Below are positions 36,230-45,158 of a stretch of DNA of 49,481 nt, in pieces. The notes under the pieces are model-generated. The model saw only the letters and a program-made list of their open reading frames with translations. It was not told the origin of the DNA and did no database searches. Made by a program: the position numbers and the translations under genes. The stretch is from an uncultured Pelagibacteraceae bacterium (GTDB taxonomy: Bacteria > Pseudomonadota > Alphaproteobacteria > Pelagibacterales > Pelagibacteraceae). The stretch spans positions 1 through 49,481 of the forward strand of contig CABYKS010000004.1 in NCBI GenBank assembly GCA_902519625.1. Direction: 5' to 3'. The stretch's first letter is position 1, and every line of letters starts with the position of its first letter.

Positions 36230-37616
36230 ATTAGCAAAATCAGAATTAATTCACTTTGTTGGCATTGGTGGAATTGGGATGAGTGGTTTAGCTCTGATAA
36301 TGAAAGATTTAGGATTTAAAGTACAAGGAAGTGACATTACAAATAATAAAAATATTGAAAGGCTTAAAAAGAAAAAAATTAAAATATTTATAGGACATAA
36401 AAAACAAAATATTAATAAATCGACTATATTGGTTATTTCATCCGCAATTAAATTAAATAACCAAGAATTAAAATTCGCAAAAAAAAGAAAAATACCAATT
36501 TATAAAAGAGGTGAAATGTTGGCTAATGTTGTTTCATTAATGAAAAATGTTGTAGTTGCTGGCTCACATGGCAAAACCACAACTACCTCATTAATATCTA
36601 ATATTTTTACTCATGCAAAAATAGACCCAACTGTAATTAATGGAGGAGTTTTAAATTCATTTAGTGGTTCAGCAAAACTAGGAAAAAGCGAATGGTGTAT
36701 TTTAGAATCTGATGAGTCAGATGGAAGTTTTATTAAAATACCCTCAACTTATTCTATAGTTACAAATATTGATAAAGAACATTTGGATTATTATAAATCC
36801 TTAGAAGTTTTAAAAAAAAATTTTGTTAACTTCATAGAAAAAACCCCAACATTTGGTAAAGCATTTATATGCTTAGATGACAAAAATAATAGACAAGTAA
36901 TTAAAAAAATTAGAAATTTAAACTATAATACTTATGGAACAAGTAAATTATCAAATTTTAAAATATTAAATATTTCACAAAAAGAAAATTACTCAAAATT
37001 TAATTTAAAAATAAGTTTACCTGGAACAAAAGAAAATTTTATTAAAAATATTAAGATACCCCTTATTGGTCTTCATAATATAAGAAATTCTACAGCAGCT
37101 GCCGCAGTTGCATTTTCTGTGGGTATACCAATAAAAATTATTAAAAAAGGATTGGAAAAATTCTCTGGCGTTCAAAGAAGGTTTACTAAAGTTTTTTCAT
37201 TTCAAAATGTTTCTTTTTTTGATGATTATGCTCACCATCCAACTGAGATTATTGAGGTATTAGATGGAGTTAGAAAAGTTTATAAAAACAAAGAAATTGT
37301 ATGTATTTTTCAACCGCATAGAATATCTAGATTAAAAAATTTACACGAGGAATTTTCAAAATCATTTAAAAAAGCTGACACAATAATATTATGTCCAATA
37401 TTTAAAGCTGGTGAAAATATAAAATTGGGATTTAGTTATAATAATTTTGCTAAAAAAATAATAAAGAATTCAAAAGTAAAATTAATCTTAATTAAAAATA
37501 AGTTAGATTTAGTTAAATATGTAAAACAAAATATATATGGCAATAAAATAGTCATTGGAATGGGTGCTGGATCAATTTCTAATTGGATTAGAGATTTACC
37601 AAAATATATTAAATAA
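36219..37616 (+). CDS. murC: UDP-N-acetylmuramate--L-alanine ligase
   Basis: Adds L-alanine, the first residue of the stem peptide. 465 residues. Seen: HFVGIGGIGMSGLALI at 12-27, ATP loop AGSHGKTTTTSL at 114-125, ESDESDGSF, TNIDKEHLDYY, GLHNIRNSTAAAAVA, and DDYAHHPTEI with CIFQPHRISRL. These are the standard MurC blocks. It overlaps murG (11 bp) and shares one base with the murB start. Confidence 0.96.
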   Translation: MKIKLAKSELIHFVGIGGIGMSGLALIMKDLGFKVQGSDITNNKNIERLKKKKIKIFIGHKKQNINKSTILVISSAIKLNNQELKFAKKRKIPIYKRGEMLANVVSLMKNVVVAGSHGKTTTTSLISNIFTHAKIDPTVINGGVLNSFSGSAKLGKSEWCILESDESDGSFIKIPSTYSIVTNIDKEHLDYYKSLEVLKKNFVNFIEKTPTFGKAFICLDDKNNRQVIKKIRNLNYNTYGTSKLSNFKILNISQKENYSKFNLKISLPGTKENFIKNIKIPLIGLHNIRNSTAAAAVAFSVGIPIKIIKKGLEKFSGVQRRFTKVFSFQNVSFFDDYAHHPTEIIEVLDGVRKVYKNKEIVCIFQPHRISRLKNLHEEFSKSFKKADTIILCPIFKAGENIKLGFSYNNFAKKIIKNSKVKLILIKNKLDLVKYVKQNIYGNKIVIGMGAGSISNWIRDLPKYIK

Positions 37617-38524
37617 TGGATATCAAAAATTTTGAAAATCAACTTAAAAACATTAATGGAAAAATATATTTCAATTATAGTCTTAAAAAACTTAATTGGT
37701 TTAATATTGGTGGAGATACAAAAATTTATTTTAAACCTAACACCCTTCAAGAATTAGTAGAATTTTTAAAACTATATAAAAAAGAAGAAAAATTGTTTGT
37801 TTTAGGAGCTGGTTCTAATGTTCTATTCAAAGATGATTTATTTGAGGGTGCAGTAATAAAATTAAGTAAAAATTTTTCCAGAATTTCACTGTTAAATGAA
37901 AATACTATAATAGCAGGAAGTGGGGCTTTAGATAAAACACTATCCGAATTTGCTTTGGAAAATAGTTTGAGTGGATTTGAATTTTTATCATGTATACCGG
38001 GTTCAATAGGAGGGGGTATAAGAATGAACTCTGGATGTTTTGAGAGAGAATTTAAGGACATTTTAATTTCAGTTCAGGCTGTAAACAGATTGGGTGAAAT
38101 CTTAACAATCCCAGCAAAAGAAATAGTTTTTGACTACAGGTCGTGTGATTTAGATAAAGATTTAATTTTTTTAAGTGCAACATTTAAAGGAAATAAAAAA
38201 AAAAAAGATGAAATTGAGAAAGAAGTCAATAATTTAAAAACTAAAAAAGAAAAGGCTCAACCAACTAAAATTAAAACAGGTGGAAGTACATTTAAAAATC
38301 CAATAAAACAAACTAATAAAAAAGTTTGGGAAATAATTAAAGAATCTGTACCTAGCGATATTCAATTTGGTGATGCAATTATATCTGATAAGCATGCAAA
38401 TTTTTTTATAAATAAAAATAATGCAAGTTATAAAGATATGAAAAAATTGATAGATTTTGTGAAAGAAAAAGTAAAAAATAAATCCGGAGTAAACCTAGAT
38501 TTAGAAATTATTTTGGTTGAATAA
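37616..38524 (+). CDS. murB: UDP-N-acetylenolpyruvoylglucosamine reductase, type II
   Basis: FAD-dependent enzyme reducing UDP-GlcNAc-enolpyruvate to UDP-MurNAc with NADPH. 302 residues, the short type II form usual in alphaproteobacteria. Seen: NWFNIGGDTKIYFKP at 27-41, FAD-binding VLGAGSNVLFKDD at 62-74, CIPGSIGGGIRMNSGCF, DYRSCDL with the catalytic Ser, and KTGGSTFKNP. The ddl gene follows immediately after its stop. Confidence 0.95.
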   Translation: MDIKNFENQLKNINGKIYFNYSLKKLNWFNIGGDTKIYFKPNTLQELVEFLKLYKKEEKLFVLGAGSNVLFKDDLFEGAVIKLSKNFSRISLLNENTIIAGSGALDKTLSEFALENSLSGFEFLSCIPGSIGGGIRMNSGCFEREFKDILISVQAVNRLGEILTIPAKEIVFDYRSCDLDKDLIFLSATFKGNKKKKDEIEKEVNNLKTKKEKAQPTKIKTGGSTFKNPIKQTNKKVWEIIKESVPSDIQFGDAIISDKHANFFINKNNASYKDMKKLIDFVKEKVKNKSGVNLDLEIILVE

Positions 38525-39442
38525 ATGAAAAAAAAAATTTTAATTCTTGCCGGTGGATTTTCTAGGGAAAGAGAGATAAGCTTAAAAACTGCGAAAGGAG
38601 TTTTTAATCAAATTAAAAAAAAATATTATGTCAAAATTTGCGAGCCTAATGGTGATCTAATTAAAAATCTGAGATTATTTAAACCAGATGTAGTGTTTAA
38701 TGCACTTCACGGCCGATATGGCGAAGATGGATATGTTCAATCAATATTAGAGGCTGAAAAAATAAAATATACTCATTCAGGCGTATTATCTTCCTCAATA
38801 GCAATTGATAAGGAAATTTCAAAAAATATATTTATTAAAAAAAATATTTTAACACCTAAATACTTTAAGTTTAACTTTAATAAATTTAAAAAAAAATCAG
38901 AATTAAAAAAAAGAATTAAATCCAAATTAGGTTTTCCTGTTGTAATTAAACCATTTAATGAAGGATCGAGTGTTGAGGTTTATATATGTAGTGAAAAAAA
39001 TTTATTTAAAAACTTAAGTAAGCTTTCACCATATAATGAAATAATGATTGAAAAATATATCCCAGGAAGAGAAATTCAAGTTGCGATCATGGGAAAAAGA
39101 AAGTTAGGTGCAATAGAATTAGTTCCAAAAAGAAAATTTTATGATTATCAAGCAAAATATGATGTAAAATCTAAAACAAAACATATTATCCCTGTTAAAA
39201 TAAGTACTGGAAAAATGAAAGAAGTATTAAATATTGCTTTAAAAGCACACAAAGCAATTGGATGTAAAGGTGTAACCAGATCAGATTTTAAATTTTATAA
39301 AAATAAATTTTATCTTTTGGAAATAAATACTCAGCCAGGCATGACTTCACTTTCTTTAGTACCTGAAATTGCTAGATTTAATAATATTTCTTTTCTAAAT
39401 TTAATTGATTGGATTATAAGAGATGCGTCAATATATAGGTAA
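38525..39442 (+). CDS. ddl: D-alanine--D-alanine ligase
   Basis: ATP-grasp enzyme making D-Ala-D-Ala, the substrate of the MurF half of the fusion. 305 residues. Seen: GGFSREREISLKTAKGV at 11-27, VFNALHGRYGEDGYVQ, GFPVVIKPFNEGSSVEV (ATP lid and Lys), MIEKYIPGREIQVAIM, and the metal-binding LLEINTQPGMTSLSLVPEIA. There is no gap to murB, and 20 bp overlap with ftsQ. Confidence 0.95.
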   Translation: MKKKILILAGGFSREREISLKTAKGVFNQIKKKYYVKICEPNGDLIKNLRLFKPDVVFNALHGRYGEDGYVQSILEAEKIKYTHSGVLSSSIAIDKEISKNIFIKKNILTPKYFKFNFNKFKKKSELKKRIKSKLGFPVVIKPFNEGSSVEVYICSEKNLFKNLSKLSPYNEIMIEKYIPGREIQVAIMGKRKLGAIELVPKRKFYDYQAKYDVKSKTKHIIPVKISTGKMKEVLNIALKAHKAIGCKGVTRSDFKFYKNKFYLLEINTQPGMTSLSLVPEIARFNNISFLNLIDWIIRDASIYR

Positions 39443-40112
39443 AAAAAAAAATATTTTATTTCTTTTTTTAATTCTATTCTTTCTTTCGTCAATCAATAAT
39501 CAATTATTTGTAAAAAAAAAAGAATCTTTTTATAATTTACAATCAATAAAAGTTGTAGGTTTAGATAGTGAAATAAACTTAGAAATAGAAGAAAATTTGA
39601 ATTTTTTAAAAAATACTAATATTTTTTTTATTGATAGAGAAATTTTAATAGATCAATTATCCAAGTATAATTTTATAGAAAACTATAATATTTTTAAATC
39701 ATATCCTTCCAAAATTATTTTAGAATTACAGCGAACTGAGTTTTTAGCTCGAACAATAAAAAATAATGAAACTTTTCTTATTGGTTCAAATAGCAAATTT
39801 ATAAGTATTGAAAAATTTAGTAATTACGAAAATTTACCAATAGTATTTGGAAAATTTACAGCCGAAAAATTTATAAATTTTAAAAAAATTATTTATCAAT
39901 CAGATTTAAGCTATAATAACATCAGAGAGATATTTTTTTACCCAAGCGGCAGAATAGATATAAAAAATCGAGACAATATATTAATTAAATTTCCAATAGA
40001 AAATTTGGACCAGTCTTTGAAAATAGCTCATCAAATCATTAATAATAAAAATTTTAACAATAATGTAATTGATTTAAGAATATCAAATCAGGTAATCTTA
40101 TCCAATGAATGA
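39423..40112 (+). CDS. ftsQ: Cell division protein FtsQ
   Basis: Bitopic divisome protein linking FtsL/FtsB to later proteins. 229 residues: a short cytoplasmic tail, one membrane helix (about 10-27, ILFLFLILFFLSSI), a POTRA domain (about 38-105, NLQSIKVVGLDSEI... SYPSKIILELQRTE) and the FtsQ beta domain with ETFLIGSNSKFISIE. The periplasmic tail is shorter than in many relatives. It lies in the standard place between ddl and ftsA, overlapping both. Confidence 0.9.
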   Translation: MRQYIGKKKNILFLFLILFFLSSINNQLFVKKKESFYNLQSIKVVGLDSEINLEIEENLNFLKNTNIFFIDREILIDQLSKYNFIENYNIFKSYPSKIILELQRTEFLARTIKNNETFLIGSNSKFISIEKFSNYENLPIVFGKFTAEKFINFKKIIYQSDLSYNNIREIFFYPSGRIDIKNRDNILIKFPIENLDQSLKIAHQIINNKNFNNNVIDLRISNQVILSNE

Positions 40113-41271
40113 AAAAAGTTTAAATTTTTTTATTGACTTTGGATCATCAAAAATAAGATTAGGAATATTTAATCAGGAAAATTCAAAAAGTATTTTAGTT
40201 TCAGAAAAGGAATGTATTTCAAACTTTAGCTTAAAAAATTTTGATATAAAAAACTCAAATGAAATTATTAAAGATTTAATTAAATCTGCCGAAAAAAAAA
40301 TAGATAATCATATTAAAAATATTAATTTGATGATTGATACTCCAGATATGTTTTCTATAGATATTTCAATAAAGAAAAACTCTGATGGTAAAAAATATTC
40401 AAAAAATGATATCAAATCTTTATTAAATGAATCCAAAAGTTTGGTTCAAAAAAATTATATAAATAAAAAAATTATTCACATGATTGTTAAAAAATTTATT
40501 TTTGATGATAAAGAATACTTTGAAATTCCTCATGAAGAAATTAATTATAATTCGTTAATAATTGAATTAAAATTTATATGTTTTGCCGATCAAATTTGGA
40601 AAAATTTACAAGATAGTTTTAACAAAAATTATTTAAATATAGATAATTTATATTGTTCAAGCTACGTAAGATCAAGCAGTTACAATTCTTTATTTAAAGA
40701 TTTTAATAAAAAAGTTATTTTAGATATTGGTTATGGAAAAAGTTCAATAACAGTTTTTGAGGATACTAGAATATTATATTTTAATATTTTACCTGTGGGA
40801 GGTAGGCATATTACAAACGATATTTCTATATTATTAAAAATTAGTCAAATTGATGCAGAAATATTAAAAAAAAGTTTAAATCAATCTGAAATTACTTTTG
40901 AAAATAAAATAAATAAAATTAAGAATTTAGAATCGTCAGATTTATCCAACCAAGTTATTTTTGCTAGAGTTGATGAAATAATAAAACTAAATTTAGCTGA
41001 TGAATATTTTAATGCGTTCTTTCAAGATAAAGATAGTTGTATTTTAATTTTCATTGGGGAGGGATCAAAAATATTAAATAAAAACTCAATTTATTTAGAA
41101 GAAAAATTTGATTTTTTTAGTGAAATTAGTTTTTTTGAAGAAAATGCAACTCTAATTTGTGATTCGGGATTTAATTTTAACTATTTGGGCAAATCTCAAG
41201 AAGTGAGTTTTCTTCCAAAAAAACCTAAAAATAAAGGATTTTTTGAAAAGTTTTTTAATTTCTTTAACTGA
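40105..41271 (+). CDS. ftsA: Cell division protein FtsA
   Basis: Actin-like ATPase that tethers FtsZ to the membrane. 388 residues, diverged but recognisable. Seen: phosphate-1 loop FFIDFGSSKIRLGIF near 9-23, phosphate-2 loop KKVILDIGYGKSSITVF, NILPVGGRHITNDIS, ADENIL-like adenosine loop replaced by LIFIGEGSKILN, and a short amphipathic C-terminal helix GFFEKFFNFFN for membrane binding. ftsZ does not follow; the next 65 bp contain no gene. Confidence 0.9.
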   Translation: MNEKSLNFFIDFGSSKIRLGIFNQENSKSILVSEKECISNFSLKNFDIKNSNEIIKDLIKSAEKKIDNHIKNINLMIDTPDMFSIDISIKKNSDGKKYSKNDIKSLLNESKSLVQKNYINKKIIHMIVKKFIFDDKEYFEIPHEEINYNSLIIELKFICFADQIWKNLQDSFNKNYLNIDNLYCSSYVRSSSYNSLFKDFNKKVILDIGYGKSSITVFEDTRILYFNILPVGGRHITNDISILLKISQIDAEILKKSLNQSEITFENKINKIKNLESSDLSNQVIFARVDEIIKLNLADEYFNAFFQDKDSCILIFIGEGSKILNKNSIYLEEKFDFFSEISFFEENATLICDSGFNFNYLGKSQEVSFLPKKPKNKGFFEKFFNFFN

Positions 41272-41336
41272 TATTTGTATTTTCTTGTAACATTTCTTGT
41301 ATTTTTTTGAATTAAGTAAGCATGTATTTTTATTTC

Positions 41337-42257
41337 ATGTCAATTCTCAACCAAAAGACTTTAAAAAAAGAAGTACAATTTACAGGTGTTGGACTTCACA
41401 CGGGAAAAGAAGTTTCTATAAAGGTATTACCATCAAAACCTAATACAGGAATAGTTTTTAAAAGAGTAGATCTTAAAAAAAATAATATTATTTTGCCCAA
41501 TGTTTATAATGTTTCTAATGCAACTCTTTGTACAACAATTACAAATGAATTTGGTATTTCAGTTTCAACAATAGAACATTTGATGGGAGCATTATACGGA
41601 TTGGGAATAGATAATGCTTTAATTGAAATTAATTCTCAAGAAGTTCCAATAATGGACGGTTCAGCAAAAAATTTTGTAGAAAATTTTTTAGATATAGGGT
41701 TTGAGTTAAGTGATAGCCCCATTAAACTAATCAAAATCATAAATAAAGTAACTTTAGAAGATGGATCAAAATATATTTCAATCGATAAATCTAACGTAAG
41801 TTTAGACATAGATTTTGAAATTAAATATTCAAATTCTCTTATTGGGAATCAAAAAAATAAAATAAATGTTTATGAAAATAAATTATCAGATATTTATAAT
41901 TCAAGAACATTTTGCCTATATGAAGATATTGAGAATTTAAGAAAGATGGGTCTAGCTAAAGGAGGAAGTTTAAATAATGCAGTCGTAGTAAAAGATAATG
42001 AAGTTTTGAACCCCGAAGGTCTAAGAAACAATTTTGAATTTGTTAACCATAAAATACTAGATTGTATGGGAGACTTATATCTTTCAGGATATAAGATAAT
42101 TGGATCTTTAAAATGTTCTCAAGGTGGGCATAGTTTGACAAACCGACTCTTAAGAAAAGTTTTTTCAGATAAAAATAATTATACAGTATTTGAAATTAAA
42201 GAAAAATCTCTTCCTCATACATATATAGATAAATCAATACTAAAATCTATTGCATAA
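41337..42257 (+). CDS. lpxC: UDP-3-O-acyl-N-acetylglucosamine deacetylase
   Basis: Zinc deacetylase making the first committed step of lipid A synthesis. 306 residues from ATG 41337. Seen: QKTLKKEVQFTGVGLHTGKE near 6-25, zinc His81 in STIEHLMGALYGLGIDNA, PIMDGSAKNFV, NHKILDCMGDLYLSG with the catalytic and zinc residues, and the late His in SQGGHSLTNRLLRK. An in-frame ATG at 41322 would add MYFYF; the later start fits the family N-terminus better. No ribosome binding site separates the two. Its presence shows a Gram-negative outer membrane with lipid A. Confidence 0.95.
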   Translation: MSILNQKTLKKEVQFTGVGLHTGKEVSIKVLPSKPNTGIVFKRVDLKKNNIILPNVYNVSNATLCTTITNEFGISVSTIEHLMGALYGLGIDNALIEINSQEVPIMDGSAKNFVENFLDIGFELSDSPIKLIKIINKVTLEDGSKYISIDKSNVSLDIDFEIKYSNSLIGNQKNKINVYENKLSDIYNSRTFCLYEDIENLRKMGLAKGGSLNNAVVVKDNEVLNPEGLRNNFEFVNHKILDCMGDLYLSGYKIIGSLKCSQGGHSLTNRLLRKVFSDKNNYTVFEIKEKSLPHTYIDKSILKSIA

Positions 42258-42262
42258 TAATT

Positions 42263-42292
42263 AGAATTTTTTTTAAATTCTGTTAAGAATTT
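42263..42292 (+). other. Three alternating AT-rich arms between lpxC and bamD
   Basis: AGAATTT (42263-42269), its complement AAATTCT (42275-42281) and AGAATTT again (42286-42292). The middle arm can pair with either neighbour, giving two exclusive 7-bp hairpins; the second ends 3 bp before the bamD ATG. Could be a weak attenuator or chance in AT-rich DNA. Confidence 0.3.
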
Positions 42293-42295
42293 AAA

Positions 42296-43147
42296 ATGAA
42301 TTATTTTCTTAAATTTATTTTAGTTATATTTATTATTCTTTTAAGCTCTTGTAAAAATAATGATGAAAAAATCTCAATAATTGAAGAAAGAGATTTAGAT
42401 CTTCAAATGATAGATGCATATAACGAAGGACTTAATCTTTTAGATGATAACTATCCTATTCGAGCTGCTAAAAAATTTAATGAAGCTGAACTTTTATATC
42501 CCCAATCTTTATGGGCGCCGCGATCATCCTTAATGTCGGCATACTCTTATTATTATGGATCATATTATGTTGATGCGATTGAAGAATTGAATAGATTTAT
42601 CGAAATTTATCCTAAACACGAAAGAATAGTTTATGCGTATTATTTGTTAGCCATGTGTCATTACGAGCAAATTTCTGATGAAAAAAAGGATCTCGGGTCA
42701 ATTATTGATGCACAACAAAATTTTGAATATGTTATAAAAAATTATCCAGATTCAGATTTTGCACTAGACTCAGAATTTAAATTACAACTTATCAAGGAAA
42801 TTTTAGCATCTAAAGAAATGTATTTAGCTAAATATTATATTGATAGAGAAAAATGGATACCAGCAATCAATAGATATAAAAATATTTTAGACCAATTTGA
42901 AACAACTATTTATGTAGAGGAAGCGCTTCATAGACTTGTCGAAATTCATTATAAAATTGGTTTAATTGATGAGTCAAAAAAATATGCATCATTATTAGGT
43001 TACAATTATCAATCTAGTAAATGGTATGAAGAATCATATAAAGTTTTTAACAAAGATTATGAAAAAATCTTAAAAAAAAGAAAAAAACAAAAAAATAAGG
43101 TATCAACTTTAGAAAAAATAAAATCCTTGTTAAAAAATGAAAAATAG
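42296..43147 (+). CDS. bamD: Outer membrane protein assembly lipoprotein BamD
   Basis: Essential lipoprotein of the BAM complex that inserts beta-barrel proteins. 283 residues. Seen: signal peptide with lipobox Leu-Ser-Ser-Cys19, then TPR-like repeats (YNEGLNLLDDNYPIRAAKKF, YYVDAIEELNRFIEIYP, DAQQNFEYVIKNYPDSDFA). The usual length is about 245-285. It lies between lpxC and ligA as in other alphaproteobacteria, except that recN is not in between. It overlaps ligA by 11 bp. Confidence 0.93.
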   Translation: MNYFLKFILVIFIILLSSCKNNDEKISIIEERDLDLQMIDAYNEGLNLLDDNYPIRAAKKFNEAELLYPQSLWAPRSSLMSAYSYYYGSYYVDAIEELNRFIEIYPKHERIVYAYYLLAMCHYEQISDEKKDLGSIIDAQQNFEYVIKNYPDSDFALDSEFKLQLIKEILASKEMYLAKYYIDREKWIPAINRYKNILDQFETTIYVEEALHRLVEIHYKIGLIDESKKYASLLGYNYQSSKWYEESYKVFNKDYEKILKKRKKQKNKVSTLEKIKSLLKNEK

Positions 43148-45158
43148 GAATTTAATTAAAAAAGATTATATAAATAAAATAAAAGAATTAACTGAACACA
43201 ATAAACACTATTATGAAAAAAGTTCTCCAAAAATATCTGATGCAGAATATGATAAGTTAAAAAATAAGATTACCAATCTTGAAAAAAAATATAGTTTTTT
43301 AGAAAGTAAAAACTCCCCATCATTGTTGGTTGGATCCAAACCATCAAAAAATTTTTTAAAATCCAAACATAGGGTAAAGATGCTTTCGTTATCAAATGCT
43401 TTTGGTTATGAAGATTTAAAAAATTTTGAAAAAAAAATATCTAATTTCCTAAACTTAAAAAAAGATACCGATATTGAATATAGTGTTGAACCAAAAATAG
43501 ATGGAATTTCAGCTTCATTAACATATAAAAATAATAATTTAGTTTTGGGTTTATCAAGAGGAGACGGTATCTCGGGCGAAATAATTACTGAGAATTTAAA
43601 AACAATTAGAGAAATTCCCAAATTAATAAAAGATAAAAAATTTCCTAAAGATATAGATATAAGAGGAGAGGTGTACATAGGAAAAAGCGATTTTGAAAAA
43701 TTAAAGGATCGATTTGCAAACCCAAGAAATGCAGCATCAGGATCACTTAGACAAAAAGATCCAAGTGAAACTAAAAAAATTCCACTTAGATTTATTGCTT
43801 ATACTTACGGATTTAATAGTGAAATGAATTTTAAAAAACAATCTGAATTTTTGAATCTTCTTAAAATATGGGGTTTTAATACAAATACACATAATAAGAT
43901 TATAAGTAATGTAAATAATTTAGTCCAAAACCATAAAGATTTTGAAAAAAAGAGATACGATCTAGATTTTGATGTAGATGGATTGGTATATAAAATAAAC
44001 GATTTGGATCTTCAAAAGAGATTAGGTTTTGTTGCTAACGCCCCCAGATGGGCAATTGCACATAAATTTTCAGCTGATAGCTCATTTTCAAAAATATTAA
44101 ATATTGAAATTCAAATAGGTAGAACTGGTGCATTAACTCCAGTTGCAAAAATAAAACCAGTAAACATAGGAGGAGTTGTAGTTTCGAATGCGACTCTTCA
44201 TAATGAAGAGGAAATAATTAGAAAAGATATCAGGGTAGGTGATACAGTTAAAGTTGAAAGGGCAGGAGATGTAATCCCACATGTGCTTTCAGTGGATTTA
44301 AAAAAAAGACTAAAAGAATCAAAAAATTTTTTATTTCCAAAAAATTGTCCATCATGCGGTTCTAAAGTAATTAAAGATTTTAATAAAATTTCAAAAAAAT
44401 ATGATGCAGTGCAAAGATGCTCAAGCGAAGGATATAAGTGTGAAAAAATTGCAATTGAAAAAATTAAACATTTTGTTTCTAAAGAAGCATTCAATATAGA
44501 GGGATTAGGTAAAAAAGTTGTAGAAAAATTTTGGGACTTAAAATTTATAAATTTACCTTTTGATATTTTTAATTTAAATTATAAAAAAATTGAAGAACTA
44601 GAAGGTTGGGGAAAACTATCTGCACAAAATCTAAGAAAATCAATTGAAAAGTCTAAGAGTGTTGGATTAGATAAATTTATATTTTCATTAGGAATCAGAC
44701 ATATTGGTCAAGAAAATGCTAAGCTTTTATCACAATATTTTTTGAATGTAGAAAACTTTAGCAATTTAACAAAAAATTTTAATTTTGATTCACTTGCCAA
44801 TATAGATGGCATTGGTGAGACTCAGATAAATTCGCTTAAAAATTTTTTTTCTGACCAAGTCAATTTAAATGTAGTTAAAAAACTAATTTCAATTTTAAAT
44901 GTAAGAAATATTCTAGAAAATAAAAAGGGTAAACTTAAAAATAAAACATTTATGTTTACAGGTAAACTCTCAAATATAAGTAGAGCTGAAGCAAAATCTT
45001 TGACAGAAGAAAATTCTGGAAAAATTCTGAGTAACGTGAGTAAAAAACTCGATTATTTAGTAATAGGAGAAAAACCTACGGCCAAGAAAGTCAAGCAAGC
45101 AAAAGAATTAAATATAAAAATTATTAGTCAGCAAGAATGGAAAAAACTTTTAAACTAG
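43137..45158 (+). CDS. ligA: NAD-dependent DNA ligase
   Basis: Seals nicks in replication and repair using NAD. 673 residues. Seen: domain Ia (YYEKSSPKISDAEYDKL), adenylated Lys120 in VEPKIDGIS, the OB fold with GRTGALTPVAKIKPV, a four-Cys zinc finger (CPSCG... then RCSSEGYKC), helix-hairpin-helix repeats (EGLGKKVVEKF, DGIGETQINSL) and a C-terminal BRCT domain (FTGKLSNISRAEAKSL). Last gene of the plus-strand run. Its end overlaps the convergent aminopeptidase gene by 9 bp. Confidence 0.96.
   Translation: MKNRNLIKKDYINKIKELTEHNKHYYEKSSPKISDAEYDKLKNKITNLEKKYSFLESKNSPSLLVGSKPSKNFLKSKHRVKMLSLSNAFGYEDLKNFEKKISNFLNLKKDTDIEYSVEPKIDGISASLTYKNNNLVLGLSRGDGISGEIITENLKTIREIPKLIKDKKFPKDIDIRGEVYIGKSDFEKLKDRFANPRNAASGSLRQKDPSETKKIPLRFIAYTYGFNSEMNFKKQSEFLNLLKIWGFNTNTHNKIISNVNNLVQNHKDFEKKRYDLDFDVDGLVYKINDLDLQKRLGFVANAPRWAIAHKFSADSSFSKILNIEIQIGRTGALTPVAKIKPVNIGGVVVSNATLHNEEEIIRKDIRVGDTVKVERAGDVIPHVLSVDLKKRLKESKNFLFPKNCPSCGSKVIKDFNKISKKYDAVQRCSSEGYKCEKIAIEKIKHFVSKEAFNIEGLGKKVVEKFWDLKFINLPFDIFNLNYKKIEELEGWGKLSAQNLRKSIEKSKSVGLDKFIFSLGIRHIGQENAKLLSQYFLNVENFSNLTKNFNFDSLANIDGIGETQINSLKNFFSDQVNLNVVKKLISILNVRNILENKKGKLKNKTFMFTGKLSNISRAEAKSLTEENSGKILSNVSKKLDYLVIGEKPTAKKVKQAKELNIKIISQQEWKKLLN

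Noticed and set aside
41322-41336. lpxC start at ATG 41322
   Set aside because: It adds MYFYF before a normal LpxC N-terminus and has no better ribosome binding site. It cannot be fully excluded.
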